Shown: positions 31,545 through 39,947 of the stretch, piece after piece
Layout: each line of letters starts with the position of its first letter
Position numbering within the stretch: the stretch's first letter is position 1
Assembly: GCA_022703355.1 (NCBI GenBank)
Contig: JAKLDU010000008.1
Span: 1 to 44,034, forward strand
Length of the DNA: 44,034 nt
Direction of reading: 5' to 3'
From: Deltaproteobacteria bacterium
Lineage (GTDB): Bacteria; Desulfobacterota; Desulfomonilia; UBA1062
Translations under genes and position numbers: made by a program
Notes under the pieces: model-generated
Told to the model about the DNA's origin: nothing
Seen by the model: the letters and a program-made list of their open reading frames with translations, nothing else
Database searches by the model: none

Positions 31545-32930
31545 ATGGAAAAGATCCGGGTGTTCAGGGACAGGAAAGACCGGGGCGTCGTGGTGGAAAA
31601 GAGGCTCTCCTGCGACACGCTCACCCCCGTCCAGGCCTATTGGGCAGTGGCGGGAGAGGGACCGGGCTTTCTCCTGGAATCCATCCCCGGGTCCTTCAGC
31701 TTCCTGGGCAGGTTTTCCACGGGCGACACTCTGACCGTGCACGAAGCGGCCGACCCCTGGTCCCTGCTGCCCTTGAGGGGGAGCGTGCTCCAGTTCGACA
31801 AGGAAGGCCTGCCGCCCTTCATCGGGGGGTACGTGGGCTACCTGGGCTACGACCTGGTGCGCGGCATCGAGAAGCTCCCCCGCCCGGTCGTTCCGTCGGG
31901 CTTCCCGGACGCCATGCTGGGCTCCGTCGACACCCTGGTGGTGTTCGACCATCTCAGGCAGTCCCTTTCCCTCATCCACACCGTTCCCCTCAGGTTCATG
32001 GGCGAAGAGGACGCGCTCAAGCGTGCCCGGGAGGCGTTCGGGCCCATCGAGGAGGCCCTGCGCTCAAAGCCCCTCATGCCCGCGGCCGGGGTGCCGCCCC
32101 GGTGCAGGGTCAGCGGGGTGTCCCTCGACGATGCGGCCTTCATGGAAGCCGTCGAAAAGGCAAAAGAGTACATCCGCGACGGCGACATCTTCCAGAGCGT
32201 GCTTTCGAGGAGACTGGAGCTCGACGCATCCTGCGGCGCCTTCGACACCTACCGCCGTCTCCGGCACATCAACCCCTCCCCCTACCTCTTCTACATACGC
32301 CTGGGAGACGTGACGCTGGTGGGTTCGTCGCCCGAGGTCATGGTCAGGCTCAAGGGGGACACAGTCACGTCCCTGCCCATCGCGGGCACCAGGCCGCGGG
32401 GAAAGAGCATCGAGGAGGACGAGTTCCTGGCCGAGGACCTCATGAACGACGAAAAGGAGAGGGCGGAGCACCTCATGCTCCTCGACCTGGCGCGCAACGA
32501 CGTGGGCAGGGTGTCGAGGCCCGGCACGGTGAGGGTTTCCACCCGGGAGGTCGTGAGGAGATACTCCCACGTCATGCACATCGTGTCCCGGGTGGAGGGG
32601 GAGAAGAAGCCCTCGCTCTCCAACATCGACGTCCTGAAGGCCTGCTTCCCGGCGGGCACGGTCTCCGGGGCGCCCAAGGTGAGGGCCATGGAGATCATAG
32701 ACGAGCTCGAAGGCATGTGCCGGGGGCCCTATGCCGGCGCGGCGGGTTACCTCTCCTACTCCGGCGACATCGACACCGGCATCGCCATCCGCACGGTCTT
32801 CATCCGGGGCAAAAAGGTCTTTGTCCAGGCAGGCGCGGGCATCGTCTGGGATTCGGTCCCCGCCCACGAACTCAGGGAGATCGACAACAAGCTCAAGGTG
32901 TTGAGCATGGCTCTGGGAGGCATGGCATGA
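31545..32930 (+). CDS. trpE: Anthranilate synthase component I
   Basis: Converts chorismate to anthranilate with ammonia from TrpG. The 461 residues show the N-terminal domain with LLES at residues 43-46, the element that binds feedback tryptophan, and the chorismate-binding domain with VGSSPEVMVRL, IAGTRPRGKS, DEKERAEHLMLLDLARNDVGR and the final GAGIVWDSVPAHELREIDNK. AAAGGAGAGAAG precedes the ATG. The stop overlaps trpG (ATGA). Aminodeoxychorismate synthase PabB is a close relative, but the position first in a complete trp operon behind a Trp-codon attenuator settles the assignment. Confidence 0.97.
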   Translation: MEKIRVFRDRKDRGVVVEKRLSCDTLTPVQAYWAVAGEGPGFLLESIPGSFSFLGRFSTGDTLTVHEAADPWSLLPLRGSVLQFDKEGLPPFIGGYVGYLGYDLVRGIEKLPRPVVPSGFPDAMLGSVDTLVVFDHLRQSLSLIHTVPLRFMGEEDALKRAREAFGPIEEALRSKPLMPAAGVPPRCRVSGVSLDDAAFMEAVEKAKEYIRDGDIFQSVLSRRLELDASCGAFDTYRRLRHINPSPYLFYIRLGDVTLVGSSPEVMVRLKGDTVTSLPIAGTRPRGKSIEEDEFLAEDLMNDEKERAEHLMLLDLARNDVGRVSRPGTVRVSTREVVRRYSHVMHIVSRVEGEKKPSLSNIDVLKACFPAGTVSGAPKVRAMEIIDELEGMCRGPYAGAAGYLSYSGDIDTGIAIRTVFIRGKKVFVQAGAGIVWDSVPAHELREIDNKLKVLSMALGGMA

Positions 32931-33505
32931 TCCTCATGATCGATAATTACGACTCATTCACGTTCAACCTGGTGCAGGGCTTCGAGTCCCTGGGCGAGGT
33001 GGTGGCGGTGTTCCGGAACGACGCCATCGTCATCGACGCCATCGGGAAGATCGATCCGTCGGGCATCGTCATCTCGCCGGGGCCTGGCAGGCCGGAATCG
33101 GCGGGCATCTGCGTCGAGGTGGTGAGGCATTTCCACCAGTCCGTGCCCATTCTCGGGGTCTGCCTGGGGCACCAGTGCATAGGAGAGGCCTTCGGGGCGG
33201 CCATCAGGCCCGCGGGAAGGGTCATGCACGGGAAGTTCTCCCCCATCACCCATGACGGGTCAGGCCTTTTCGAAGGGATTCCCCAGGCGTTTGCGGCGGT
33301 CCGTTACCACTCCCTCGCGGTGGAGAGGGAGACGCTTCCGCCCGGGCTCATCGTGAGCGCCGTGGCCGAAGACGGCGAGGTCATGGGTCTCAGGCACGAA
33401 AGGCACCCGCTCTTCGGCGTCCAGTTCCACCCCGAGTCCGTCGCCACAGACCACGGCTGCGATATCCTGGCCAACTTTCTCTCGAGAACGGGGAGGGTAG
33501 TATGA
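32927..33505 (+). CDS. trpG: Anthranilate synthase component II (glutamine amidotransferase)
   Basis: Class I glutaminase of 192 residues supplying ammonia to TrpE. It starts with the typical MIDNYDSFTFNLVQ; the nucleophile is C79 in GVCLGHQ, and the catalytic His and Glu are in FHPES near residue 168. It is a stand-alone subunit, not fused to TrpD as in enterobacteria. Its start and end both overlap neighbours by 4 nt. Confidence 0.97.
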   Translation: MILMIDNYDSFTFNLVQGFESLGEVVAVFRNDAIVIDAIGKIDPSGIVISPGPGRPESAGICVEVVRHFHQSVPILGVCLGHQCIGEAFGAAIRPAGRVMHGKFSPITHDGSGLFEGIPQAFAAVRYHSLAVERETLPPGLIVSAVAEDGEVMGLRHERHPLFGVQFHPESVATDHGCDILANFLSRTGRVV

Positions 33506-34491
33506 AGACCATCGTGGAGAAGCTCATTGACCGCAAAGACCTCGAAGACCGGGAGATGGAGATGGCCTTCGACATGATCATGTCGGGCCAGGTGGGCGAC
33601 AGCCTCGTGGCGGGGTTCCTCGTGGCGCTGAGGGCCAAGGGCGAGAAGCCTTCGGAAATCGCGTCCGCGGCCCGCATCATGCGGGAGAAGGCCCTGCGGG
33701 TGAACGTCGGGTTCGACGTGGTGGACACCTGCGGCACGGGCGGAGACGGCGCCTCCACCCTCAACATCTCCACCGCCGTGGCCTTCGTCCTGGCAGGGGC
33801 GGGCCTGAAGGTCGCCAAGCACGGGAACCGCTCCGTCTCCTCCACGTCCGGCAGCGCCGACTGCCTCGAGGCCCTGGGGGTGCCCATCGATCTGAACCCC
33901 TGCGAGGCGGAGGCGGCACTCAAGGACAAAGGCTTCGCCTTCATGTTCGCCCCGCGCTACCACCCGAGCATGAAGCACGCCATGCCGGCCCGCAAGGGCC
34001 TGGGCATGAAGACGGTCTTCAACATCCTCGGCCCGCTCACCAACCCGGCCCGGGCCCAGTACCAGGTCATCGGGGTATACCGGGAGGAGCTCATCGACCC
34101 CATCGCCCAGAGCCTGAGGATCCTCGGCCTCAAGGGGGCCATGGTGGTCCACTCGGGGCTCGACGAGGTGTCCATCTCCCGGCCCACCCGCTATGCCCGG
34201 CTCTCGGGAGGGGCAATCGTACGGGGCGAGGTGTGCCCCGAGGACGCGGGGCTTGAACGCGGCCCCCTCGACGGGATCAGGGTGTCCACACCGGAAGAAT
34301 CGGCCCGGCGCATCGAGGCGGTGTTCTCGGGCGACCTGAAGGGCCCCTGCCTCGACACCATCCTCCTCAACGCCGGGGCGGCGTTCATGGCGGTGGACGG
34401 CCGCCTGGGCCTCCGGGAGGGGGTCCGGCGGGCGGCGGCGGTGATCGAGGGGGGCGGGGCCCTCCGGGCGCTCGAGCGGGCGAGGGGATGA
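33502..34491 (+). CDS. trpD: Anthranilate phosphoribosyltransferase
   Basis: Transfers phosphoribose from PRPP to anthranilate. The 329 residues include the PRPP-binding DTCGTGGDGASTLNISTAVAF segment (about residue 75), KHGNRSVSSTSGSAD, the second metal motif GLDEVS in VVHSGLDEVSI, and GPLTNPARAQYQVIGVY. It is a single-domain enzyme of normal length. The ATG overlaps the trpG stop; the stop overlaps trpC. Confidence 0.97.
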   Translation: MKTIVEKLIDRKDLEDREMEMAFDMIMSGQVGDSLVAGFLVALRAKGEKPSEIASAARIMREKALRVNVGFDVVDTCGTGGDGASTLNISTAVAFVLAGAGLKVAKHGNRSVSSTSGSADCLEALGVPIDLNPCEAEAALKDKGFAFMFAPRYHPSMKHAMPARKGLGMKTVFNILGPLTNPARAQYQVIGVYREELIDPIAQSLRILGLKGAMVVHSGLDEVSISRPTRYARLSGGAIVRGEVCPEDAGLERGPLDGIRVSTPEESARRIEAVFSGDLKGPCLDTILLNAGAAFMAVDGRLGLREGVRRAAAVIEGGGALRALERARG

Positions 34492-35228
34492 TGGACTTCC
34501 TCCGGAGCATGTACCGGCTCTCGAAGGAACGGGCCGCCGGGCTCAGCCCTTCGGCAGGCCGTCACCGCTACCCGGTGCGGTCGTTCCGGGAGGCCCTGAA
34601 GGGCATGTCGGTCATCGCCGAGGTGAAGTACGCCACTCCCGCGGAAGGGCTCTTGGGCATAGAGGAAAGCCCTTCGGAACTCGCTTCGCGCTTTCAGTCA
34701 CTGGGCGCGGCGGCGGTCTCCTGCCTCACCGAGCCGCACTTTTTTTCCGGGAGCATGTCCTTTCTTCAGGAGATCAGGGAGGCGTGCAGCCTGCCCATTC
34801 TCATGAAGGACTTCATCGTCGATTTCAGGCAGATCCTTGCCGGAAGGGAACTGGGGGCGGATGCGTTCCTGCTGATCACGGAGATGCTTCAGGCGGATGA
34901 GCTCGAAGAGCTGTACGCCTGCGGCAGGGAGCTCGGCATGGACTGCCTGGTGGAGGTCCACGGGATCGAAGGTCTCGAGAAGGCCATCCGGATAGGTGCG
35001 GAGATCATCGGCGTGAACGCGAGGGACCTGTCGACCCTCGAGGTGGACCCCGCGAGGCACGAGATGATGGCAGGGCTCCTGCCCGCGGGCGTGGGCAAGG
35101 TGGCGGAGAGCGGGATCTCCTCGCCCGGGAGGCTTCTGGAGCTCAGGGAGTCGGGCTACGACGCCGCGCTCGTCGGCCGGGCCATGGCGCGGGAGGACCT
35201 GCGAAGGGAGCTGCTCTCGTGTGGGTGA
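34488..35228 (+). CDS. trpC: Indole-3-glycerol phosphate synthase
   Basis: TIM-barrel enzyme of 246 residues closing the indole ring. Catalytic residues are in place: E and K of VIAEVKYATP, the second Lys in MKDFI, Glu in LVEVH, Asn in GVNARDL, and E-S in VAESGI. The first motif is divergent: KYATPAEG instead of the usual K-[RS]-x-SPSxG, so phosphate or substrate contacts may differ slightly. It is monofunctional, separate from trpF, with which it overlaps by 10 nt. Confidence 0.94.
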   Translation: MMDFLRSMYRLSKERAAGLSPSAGRHRYPVRSFREALKGMSVIAEVKYATPAEGLLGIEESPSELASRFQSLGAAAVSCLTEPHFFSGSMSFLQEIREACSLPILMKDFIVDFRQILAGRELGADAFLLITEMLQADELEELYACGRELGMDCLVEVHGIEGLEKAIRIGAEIIGVNARDLSTLEVDPARHEMMAGLLPAGVGKVAESGISSPGRLLELRESGYDAALVGRAMAREDLRRELLSCG

Positions 35229-35782
35229 AGATCTGCGGGATCACCCGGTGCGAAGACGCCCTCGCCGCCTGCGAGGCCGGGGCGGACGCCCTGGGGTTCG
35301 TGCTCACCGGGAGCCCTCGCAGGGCCGACCCGGAGGGCCTCCTCCCGTGGATCGCCTCGTTCAGGGGCGTGGAAAAGGTGGGTGTGTTCACTGACGAGCC
35401 CCCCGGGTACATCGTGGAGGTGTCGACCCTGCTGGGGCTCGACACGGTCCAGCTTCACTCGCCGGTGAGGCCGGAGCACGGGATCTTGAGGGGACGCTTC
35501 GGGATCATCCGGGCGGTGAAGAGCCTCGACGGGCCGGGCCTTTTTCCCCCCGGCACGGACCGCGTGCTCCTCGACCCCAGCTTGGGCACGGGCACGAGGG
35601 GGGCATGGGAGCGCCGGGAGGTGCCCTTCATCCTTGCGGGGGGGCTGAACCCGGAGAATGTCAGGCGGGCGGTCCGCGAGGCCAGGCCCGAAGGCGTGGA
35701 CGCGAGCTCGGGCGTGGAGGTCTCCCCGGGGATCAAAGACGCGGAGAAAATCAGAAAATTCATCCAGGAGGCCAGATCATGA
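35219..35782 (+). CDS. trpF: Phosphoribosylanthranilate isomerase
   Basis: Isomerises PRA to CdRP. The 187-residue TIM barrel is on the short side. It has the diagnostic WVKICGIT start with the catalytic Cys, GSPR in [16 protein letters not shown], the catalytic Asp in [14 protein letters not shown], and [10 protein letters not shown] followed by GVDASSGVE, which binds phosphate. It starts with GTG at 35219 within the end of trpC; a second in-frame GTG at 35225 is also possible. The stop overlaps trpB by 4 nt. Confidence 0.95.
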   Translation: MWVKICGITRCEDALAACEAGADALGFVLTGSPRRADPEGLLPWIASFRGVEKVGVFTDEPPGYIVEVSTLLGLDTVQLHSPVRPEHGILRGRFGIIRAVKSLDGPGLFPPGTDRVLLDPSLGTGTRGAWERREVPFILAGGLNPENVRRAVREARPEGVDASSGVEVSPGIKDAEKIRKFIQEARS

Positions 35783-36930
35783 ACGGCTATTTCGGGGAGT
35801 TCGGCGGGCAGTACGTACCGGAGACGCTGCTCCCGGCATTGACGGAACTCGAGGAGGCATTCGCCGCCGCCTCGAAGGACCCCTCCTTCCGGGGTGAGTA
35901 CGGCGCCTACCTGAGGGACTACGTGGGCAGGCCCTCGCCCATGACCCATGCCCGCAGGATTTCCGGGAACCTGGGGATCGACGTGTACCTCAAGCGGGAG
36001 GACCTGAACCACACCGGCTCGCACAAGATCAACAACGCCCTGGGCCAGATCCTCCTCGCCCGAAGGATGGGCAAGGGCAGGGTCATCGCCGAGACCGGCG
36101 CGGGGCAGCACGGCGTGGCGACGGCCACGGTGTGCGCGCTCTTCGGCCTTCCGTGCGCGGTGTACATGGGCTCTGAAGACATCGAGCGGCAGAAGCTGAA
36201 CGTGGAGCGCATGAGGCTTCTGGGCGCCGAGGTCGTGCCGGTGACCTCCGGGAGCGCCACCCTCAAGGACGCCACGAGCGAAGCCATCAGGGACTGGGTG
36301 GCCAATGAGGACACCACCTACTACCTCATCGGCTCGGCCATCGGCCCGCACCCGTACCCCACGCTCGTCCGGGAGTTCCAGCGGGTCATCGGCACCGAGG
36401 CCCGGGCGCAGATCCTCAAGAAGGCCGGCAGGCTCCCGGATGCGGTGATCGCCTGCGTGGGCGGCGGCTCCAACGCCATCGGGATCTTCGCGGGCTTCCG
36501 AAACGACCCCGTGGAGCTCATCGGCGTGGAGGCCTACGGCGACGGGAAAAGCAGGCACGGGGCGAGCATCCGTTTCGGCACGCCGGGCGTGCTCCACGGC
36601 ACGCGATCGTTCCTCCTCCAGGACGAAGACGGCCAGGTGCGGGAAACCCACTCGGTTTCGGCCGGCCTCGACTACCCCGGCGTGGGTCCGGAGCACAGCT
36701 TCCTCGCCACTACGCAGCGGGCCCATTACGAACTCGTGGACGACGCCCGGGCGTTGAGCGCCTTCACGATGCTGAACCGGCTCGAAGGGATCGCGCCCGC
36801 CCTGGAGAGCGCCCATGCCGTGGGGTACCTGGAGCAGTACGCGAAGGACCACCAGGGGGCCGTCGTGGTGGTGAACCTTTCGGGCAGGGGGGACAAGGAC
36901 CTGCACACCGTGCTCAAGGAGGGCCTGTGA
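35779..36930 (+). CDS. trpB: Tryptophan synthase beta chain
   Basis: PLP enzyme condensing indole with serine. The 383 residues begin with the TrpB1-type [14 protein letters not shown] and carry the Schiff-base lysine K83 in [14 protein letters not shown], the catalytic Glu of the [14 protein letters not shown] segment, the phosphate-binding [10 protein letters not shown] loop, and a final [10 protein letters not shown]. TrpB1 rather than TrpB2 is supported by length and the trpA neighbour. ATGA overlap with trpF; GTGA overlap with trpA. Confidence 0.98.
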   Translation: MNGYFGEFGGQYVPETLLPALTELEEAFAAASKDPSFRGEYGAYLRDYVGRPSPMTHARRISGNLGIDVYLKREDLNHTGSHKINNALGQILLARRMGKGRVIAETGAGQHGVATATVCALFGLPCAVYMGSEDIERQKLNVERMRLLGAEVVPVTSGSATLKDATSEAIRDWVANEDTTYYLIGSAIGPHPYPTLVREFQRVIGTEARAQILKKAGRLPDAVIACVGGGSNAIGIFAGFRNDPVELIGVEAYGDGKSRHGASIRFGTPGVLHGTRSFLLQDEDGQVRETHSVSAGLDYPGVGPEHSFLATTQRAHYELVDDARALSAFTMLNRLEGIAPALESAHAVGYLEQYAKDHQGAVVVVNLSGRGDKDLHTVLKEGL

Positions 36931-37682
36931 TAGCTGAAGCCATCAGGAACAGGGAAAGAGCGATCGTCCCCTATGTGACAGCCGGACTGAAGGGGCTCGA
37001 TGCCACGGGTGAGATCATCCGGGCCCTCGATGCGGAGGGGGCGGCGTTGATCGAGGTCGGCATACCCTTCTCCGATCCCATGGCGGACGGGCCGGTGCTT
37101 CAGAAGGCCTCCCACATGGCGCTCCTGTCGGGTTTCACCCTGGACGGGCTTTTCGGGCGCCTGGGCACCTGGAGCGCTTCCGTGCGGGCGCCCCTGGTGA
37201 TCATGTCGTACATCAACCCCCTCATGAGGCGGGGCCTCGAGGAGACAGTCGCGCGCTTCCGGGACAGCGGCGTCGAGGGCGTGATCATCCCGGACCTGCC
37301 GCTGGAAGCGGGGGACATCTATGAGCTCTGCCTCAAGGCGGGTCTGGACCTCATCAGGCTCGTCGCGCCCACGACTCCCGAGGCGAGGCGAAGGGAAGTG
37401 GTGTCCCAGTGCGGCGGGTTCGTGTACGCGGTGACGGTCAGGGGTGTGACCGGCGCGCGGGCAGATCTGCCCGCGGGGGTCCGGGACCAGGTGGCAGGCA
37501 TCAGGGCTTTCACAAACCTCCCGGTGTGCGCGGGGTTCGGGGTGTCCAGCGCGGACCAGGTGAGCCGGATGCTCGCCTTTTCAGACGGGGTGATCGTGGG
37601 GAGCCACCTCATGGCCAGGGTGCTCGAGGCCCATGACCCCGTGGAGACCGCGCGGCTGACCTTTGCCTCCCTCATGAACTGA
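36927..37682 (+). CDS. trpA: Tryptophan synthase alpha chain
   Basis: Cleaves indole-3-glycerol phosphate to indole and passes it to TrpB through a tunnel. The 251-residue TIM barrel has the catalytic pair E43 ([11 protein letters not shown]) and D54 (MADGP), and a later [13 protein letters not shown] segment with the phosphate-binding [10 protein letters not shown]. The start is GTG overlapping the trpB stop. It ends the operon; a GGGGTG/CACCCC hairpin at 37709-37730 follows without a T-run. Confidence 0.96.
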   Translation: MIAEAIRNRERAIVPYVTAGLKGLDATGEIIRALDAEGAALIEVGIPFSDPMADGPVLQKASHMALLSGFTLDGLFGRLGTWSASVRAPLVIMSYINPLMRRGLEETVARFRDSGVEGVIIPDLPLEAGDIYELCLKAGLDLIRLVAPTTPEARRREVVSQCGGFVYAVTVRGVTGARADLPAGVRDQVAGIRAFTNLPVCAGFGVSSADQVSRMLAFSDGVIVGSHLMARVLEAHDPVETARLTFASLMN

Positions 37683-37897
37683 AGCGGGCAACGGGGGGAA
37701 GACGACCAGGGGTGTTTCCGGTTTCACCCCCGGCCGCCGCGGATGAAGTGGCGGTACTGATCGACGACAACGCCCACCCGAAGTTCACCCCGGGAGCAGC
37801 GGGTGGAGCGCCCTGGTCATGCCGGAATATCCGTGCCAGTGAGGATGGGGGTTCGGCGCCCATTGATCGCCCGGGGCGCCGGTGGTATCCTGCCCGC

Positions 37898-38827
37898 ATG
37901 ATGGTATTCGCCTGGCGCTACCTGCCGGTGTTCTTCCTCTGGCTCATAGGGCTGAGCGTGCTCGACAACGCTCTGCACCACATCTCCCCGCCCGTGGAGA
38001 GCGTCGCGGTCCTGGCCTTCCTCCCCCTGGGGGCTTTCCTCGTCCTTTTGTGGCACGCCTGCCGGAGGGAATACGGGGCCGATGGCGCACGGAGGAGGTT
38101 CGTCCCCTGGGCAGCGGTCCTGGCGCTTTTGTACTGCACCCCGCTCCTGCACACCCTCTCGATGCCCCTGGGGCTTTCCGGGCAGAAGCTCATCTATGAG
38201 TTCAGCGCCCTGGCCCAGTTCGCCATCTTCGTCGTCCACGCGCGGACCTGGTTTAAGCCCTGGGACTGGGCCTGGGTCTTCGGGGCCACGCTCCTGTTCG
38301 GCATGATCCTCGAAAACGGGGGGATCATTCTCGGCGTGTTCTCGGAACCGGGCTTCCTCCTCTACCTGCCGGGGCTCCCCGCGCCCCTGGCAACGGCCCT
38401 GGGCTGGGTGAACGTGCTGTACTGCGCCTTCTTCGCCGTGGAGAGGGTTTTGCCGCCCCTGCCGCCCGTGGGCAGGGGCCTGGTGTGCTCAGGCATCGGG
38501 CTCTGCCTCGATATCCCCTTCGACCCCGTGGCCACCAGGCTCGGGTGGTGGGTATGGGAAGCTTCGCTGGACGCAGCCGTCTGGGGCGTGCCCGTGATCA
38601 ACTTCGCGGCCTGGTTCTGGGCGCTCTTCCCCTATGGTGCGGCGTACTACCTGGCAAGGGGAAACGGGGGACTAGGGGAGGCGAAAAGGCTGGGGTGGTT
38701 CGTGGCGGGGTTTCCGGTGATCCTGTGCGGGGAGTTCCTGGGGGTCGTTGCGACCCTGTTTCTGGCGGGGGATCGCGCAGGGCTCGCGGTGATGCAGAAG
38801 TTCTTCAGCTCCCTCGGTCTTCCGTGA
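37898..38827 (+). CDS. Polytopic membrane protein, CruF-like (carotenoid biosynthesis, DUF422)
   Basis: About eight hydrophobic segments in 309 residues. The best-conserved-looking part, GIGLCLDIPFDPVATRLGWWVWE followed by WGVPVINFAAWFWALFPYG, matches the pattern of the DUF422/CruF family (D-P-x-A-x-x-x-x-W-x-W, then GVP-x-NF-x-xW), and an earlier ENGGIILGVFSEPGF fits the family's first motif. CruF hydrates the end of linear C50/gamma-carotene-type carotenoids; no other carotenoid gene is adjacent, so the assignment is tentative. The start at 37898 (ATGATG) is chosen at the beginning of the first helix; no clear ribosome site. Its last 23 bp overlap the convergent glycosyltransferase gene. 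Confidence 0.6.
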   Translation: MMVFAWRYLPVFFLWLIGLSVLDNALHHISPPVESVAVLAFLPLGAFLVLLWHACRREYGADGARRRFVPWAAVLALLYCTPLLHTLSMPLGLSGQKLIYEFSALAQFAIFVVHARTWFKPWDWAWVFGATLLFGMILENGGIILGVFSEPGFLLYLPGLPAPLATALGWVNVLYCAFFAVERVLPPLPPVGRGLVCSGIGLCLDIPFDPVATRLGWWVWEASLDAAVWGVPVINFAAWFWALFPYGAAYYLARGNGGLGEAKRLGWFVAGFPVILCGEFLGVVATLFLAGDRAGLAVMQKFFSSLGLP

Positions 38828-39947
38828 GGGACAGGTAGAGGGACTGGTACCGCTCCACCATGGCCGAAAGGCTGTAGTGCTCCAGGATGCGCTTTCTGGC
38901 CTTTTCCCCCAGGGCTTTGCGGCGGTCCGCCCCTGCATCATGGAGGCGCTCCCAGGCGGCGCACAGGGCAGAAGGGTCGGCCTTCGGGACAACGACCCCG
39001 GTCTCGCCCACGAGGGCCGCGGAGTCGCCGGCATCGGTCACCGCGCAGGGAAGGCCCGAAGCCATGGCCTCGCCCACGGCGTTGGGCAGGCCTTCGCCCC
39101 AGGCGGAAGAGGACGTCGCCACGTCCAGGGATGCACAGACGGCGGGGATGTCGCTCCGCTCCCCCAGGAGGTGGAAAGCGCGTGAGTCGGGCAGGATCTT
39201 CCGCAGGGAGGGGTTGTCCCTGGTGACTCCCCTGCCTGCCAGAACGAAGCGGGCATCCGGGCACAAGCGGAGGAGTTTCTCCGCGGCCAGGAAAAAGGTC
39301 TCATGGTCCTTCATGGGGTCGTACCTGCACACGAGGCCGACCGTGAAGGCTTTGCCGGGGATGCCCAGCTCCGCCCGGATGCGTGCGCGGGCTTCCGGGT
39401 CAGGCCTGAACACGGCGGTGTCGAAGCCATTGGGAATGACCGTCCACCGCCGGGGGCGGTATCCGAGCGCCGCATGCACGTCCCTGCCCGCCTGCGAGTT
39501 GACCACCACGGCGGAAGGCAGGCCCGAGAGCAGGGCCCCTGCCTTCACGGCGAAACGGTACACCCCCCCGTAGAGCGAGAGGTCCATGTCCGAGCAGCGG
39601 ATGTTCCAGAGAGTCCTCTTCGGGTCAAGGAGGGACAGCCCGAGAAGGTTGGCGTGGTACATCCAGCACTGCACGAGGTCAGGCCTCATGAGGCTCGCAG
39701 TGAAGCGGAGGCGCAGAATGGCCCTCGGCTCGGGCACACCCTTCTCCATGTTCAGGAAGTGCACCGGGATGCCCGCGAGTTCGAGGGAGCGGGCGAGCGG
39801 CCCCGGCCTGGTCATGCACGCCACGTGGTTTTCGAAGAGGCCGGCATCCATGGAGGAGGCCAGCCTGAGGAGGTTCTGCTCCGCGCCGCCCACGTCGAGG
39901 GTGGAGATGAGGTGGAGCACCCTGATCTTCGGCCGGGGCTGTCTCAT
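38805..39947 (-). CDS. Glycosyltransferase, family 4 (group 1)
   Basis: GT-B glycosyltransferase of 380 residues. The N-terminal domain has VLHLISTLDVGGAEQNLLRLA, the glycine-rich loop expected before the acceptor site; the C-terminal domain has VIPNGFDTAVFRP, VCRYDPMKDHETFF, and the donor-binding GEGLPNAVGEAMASGLPCAVTDAGD, with the second Glu of the E-x7-E motif in it. It transfers a sugar from a nucleotide donor to a glycan or lipid at the cytoplasmic face, likely for an exported polysaccharide. The start at 39947 overlaps the asparagine synthetase stop (ATGA). The 3' end overlaps the convergent CruF-like gene. Sugar and acceptor are unknown. Confidence 0.9.
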   Translation of the reverse strand: MRQPRPKIRVLHLISTLDVGGAEQNLLRLASSMDAGLFENHVACMTRPGPLARSLELAGIPVHFLNMEKGVPEPRAILRLRFTASLMRPDLVQCWMYHANLLGLSLLDPKRTLWNIRCSDMDLSLYGGVYRFAVKAGALLSGLPSAVVVNSQAGRDVHAALGYRPRRWTVIPNGFDTAVFRPDPEARARIRAELGIPGKAFTVGLVCRYDPMKDHETFFLAAEKLLRLCPDARFVLAGRGVTRDNPSLRKILPDSRAFHLLGERSDIPAVCASLDVATSSSAWGEGLPNAVGEAMASGLPCAVTDAGDSAALVGETGVVVPKADPSALCAAWERLHDAGADRRKALGEKARKRILEHYSLSAMVERYQSLYLSLTEDRGS

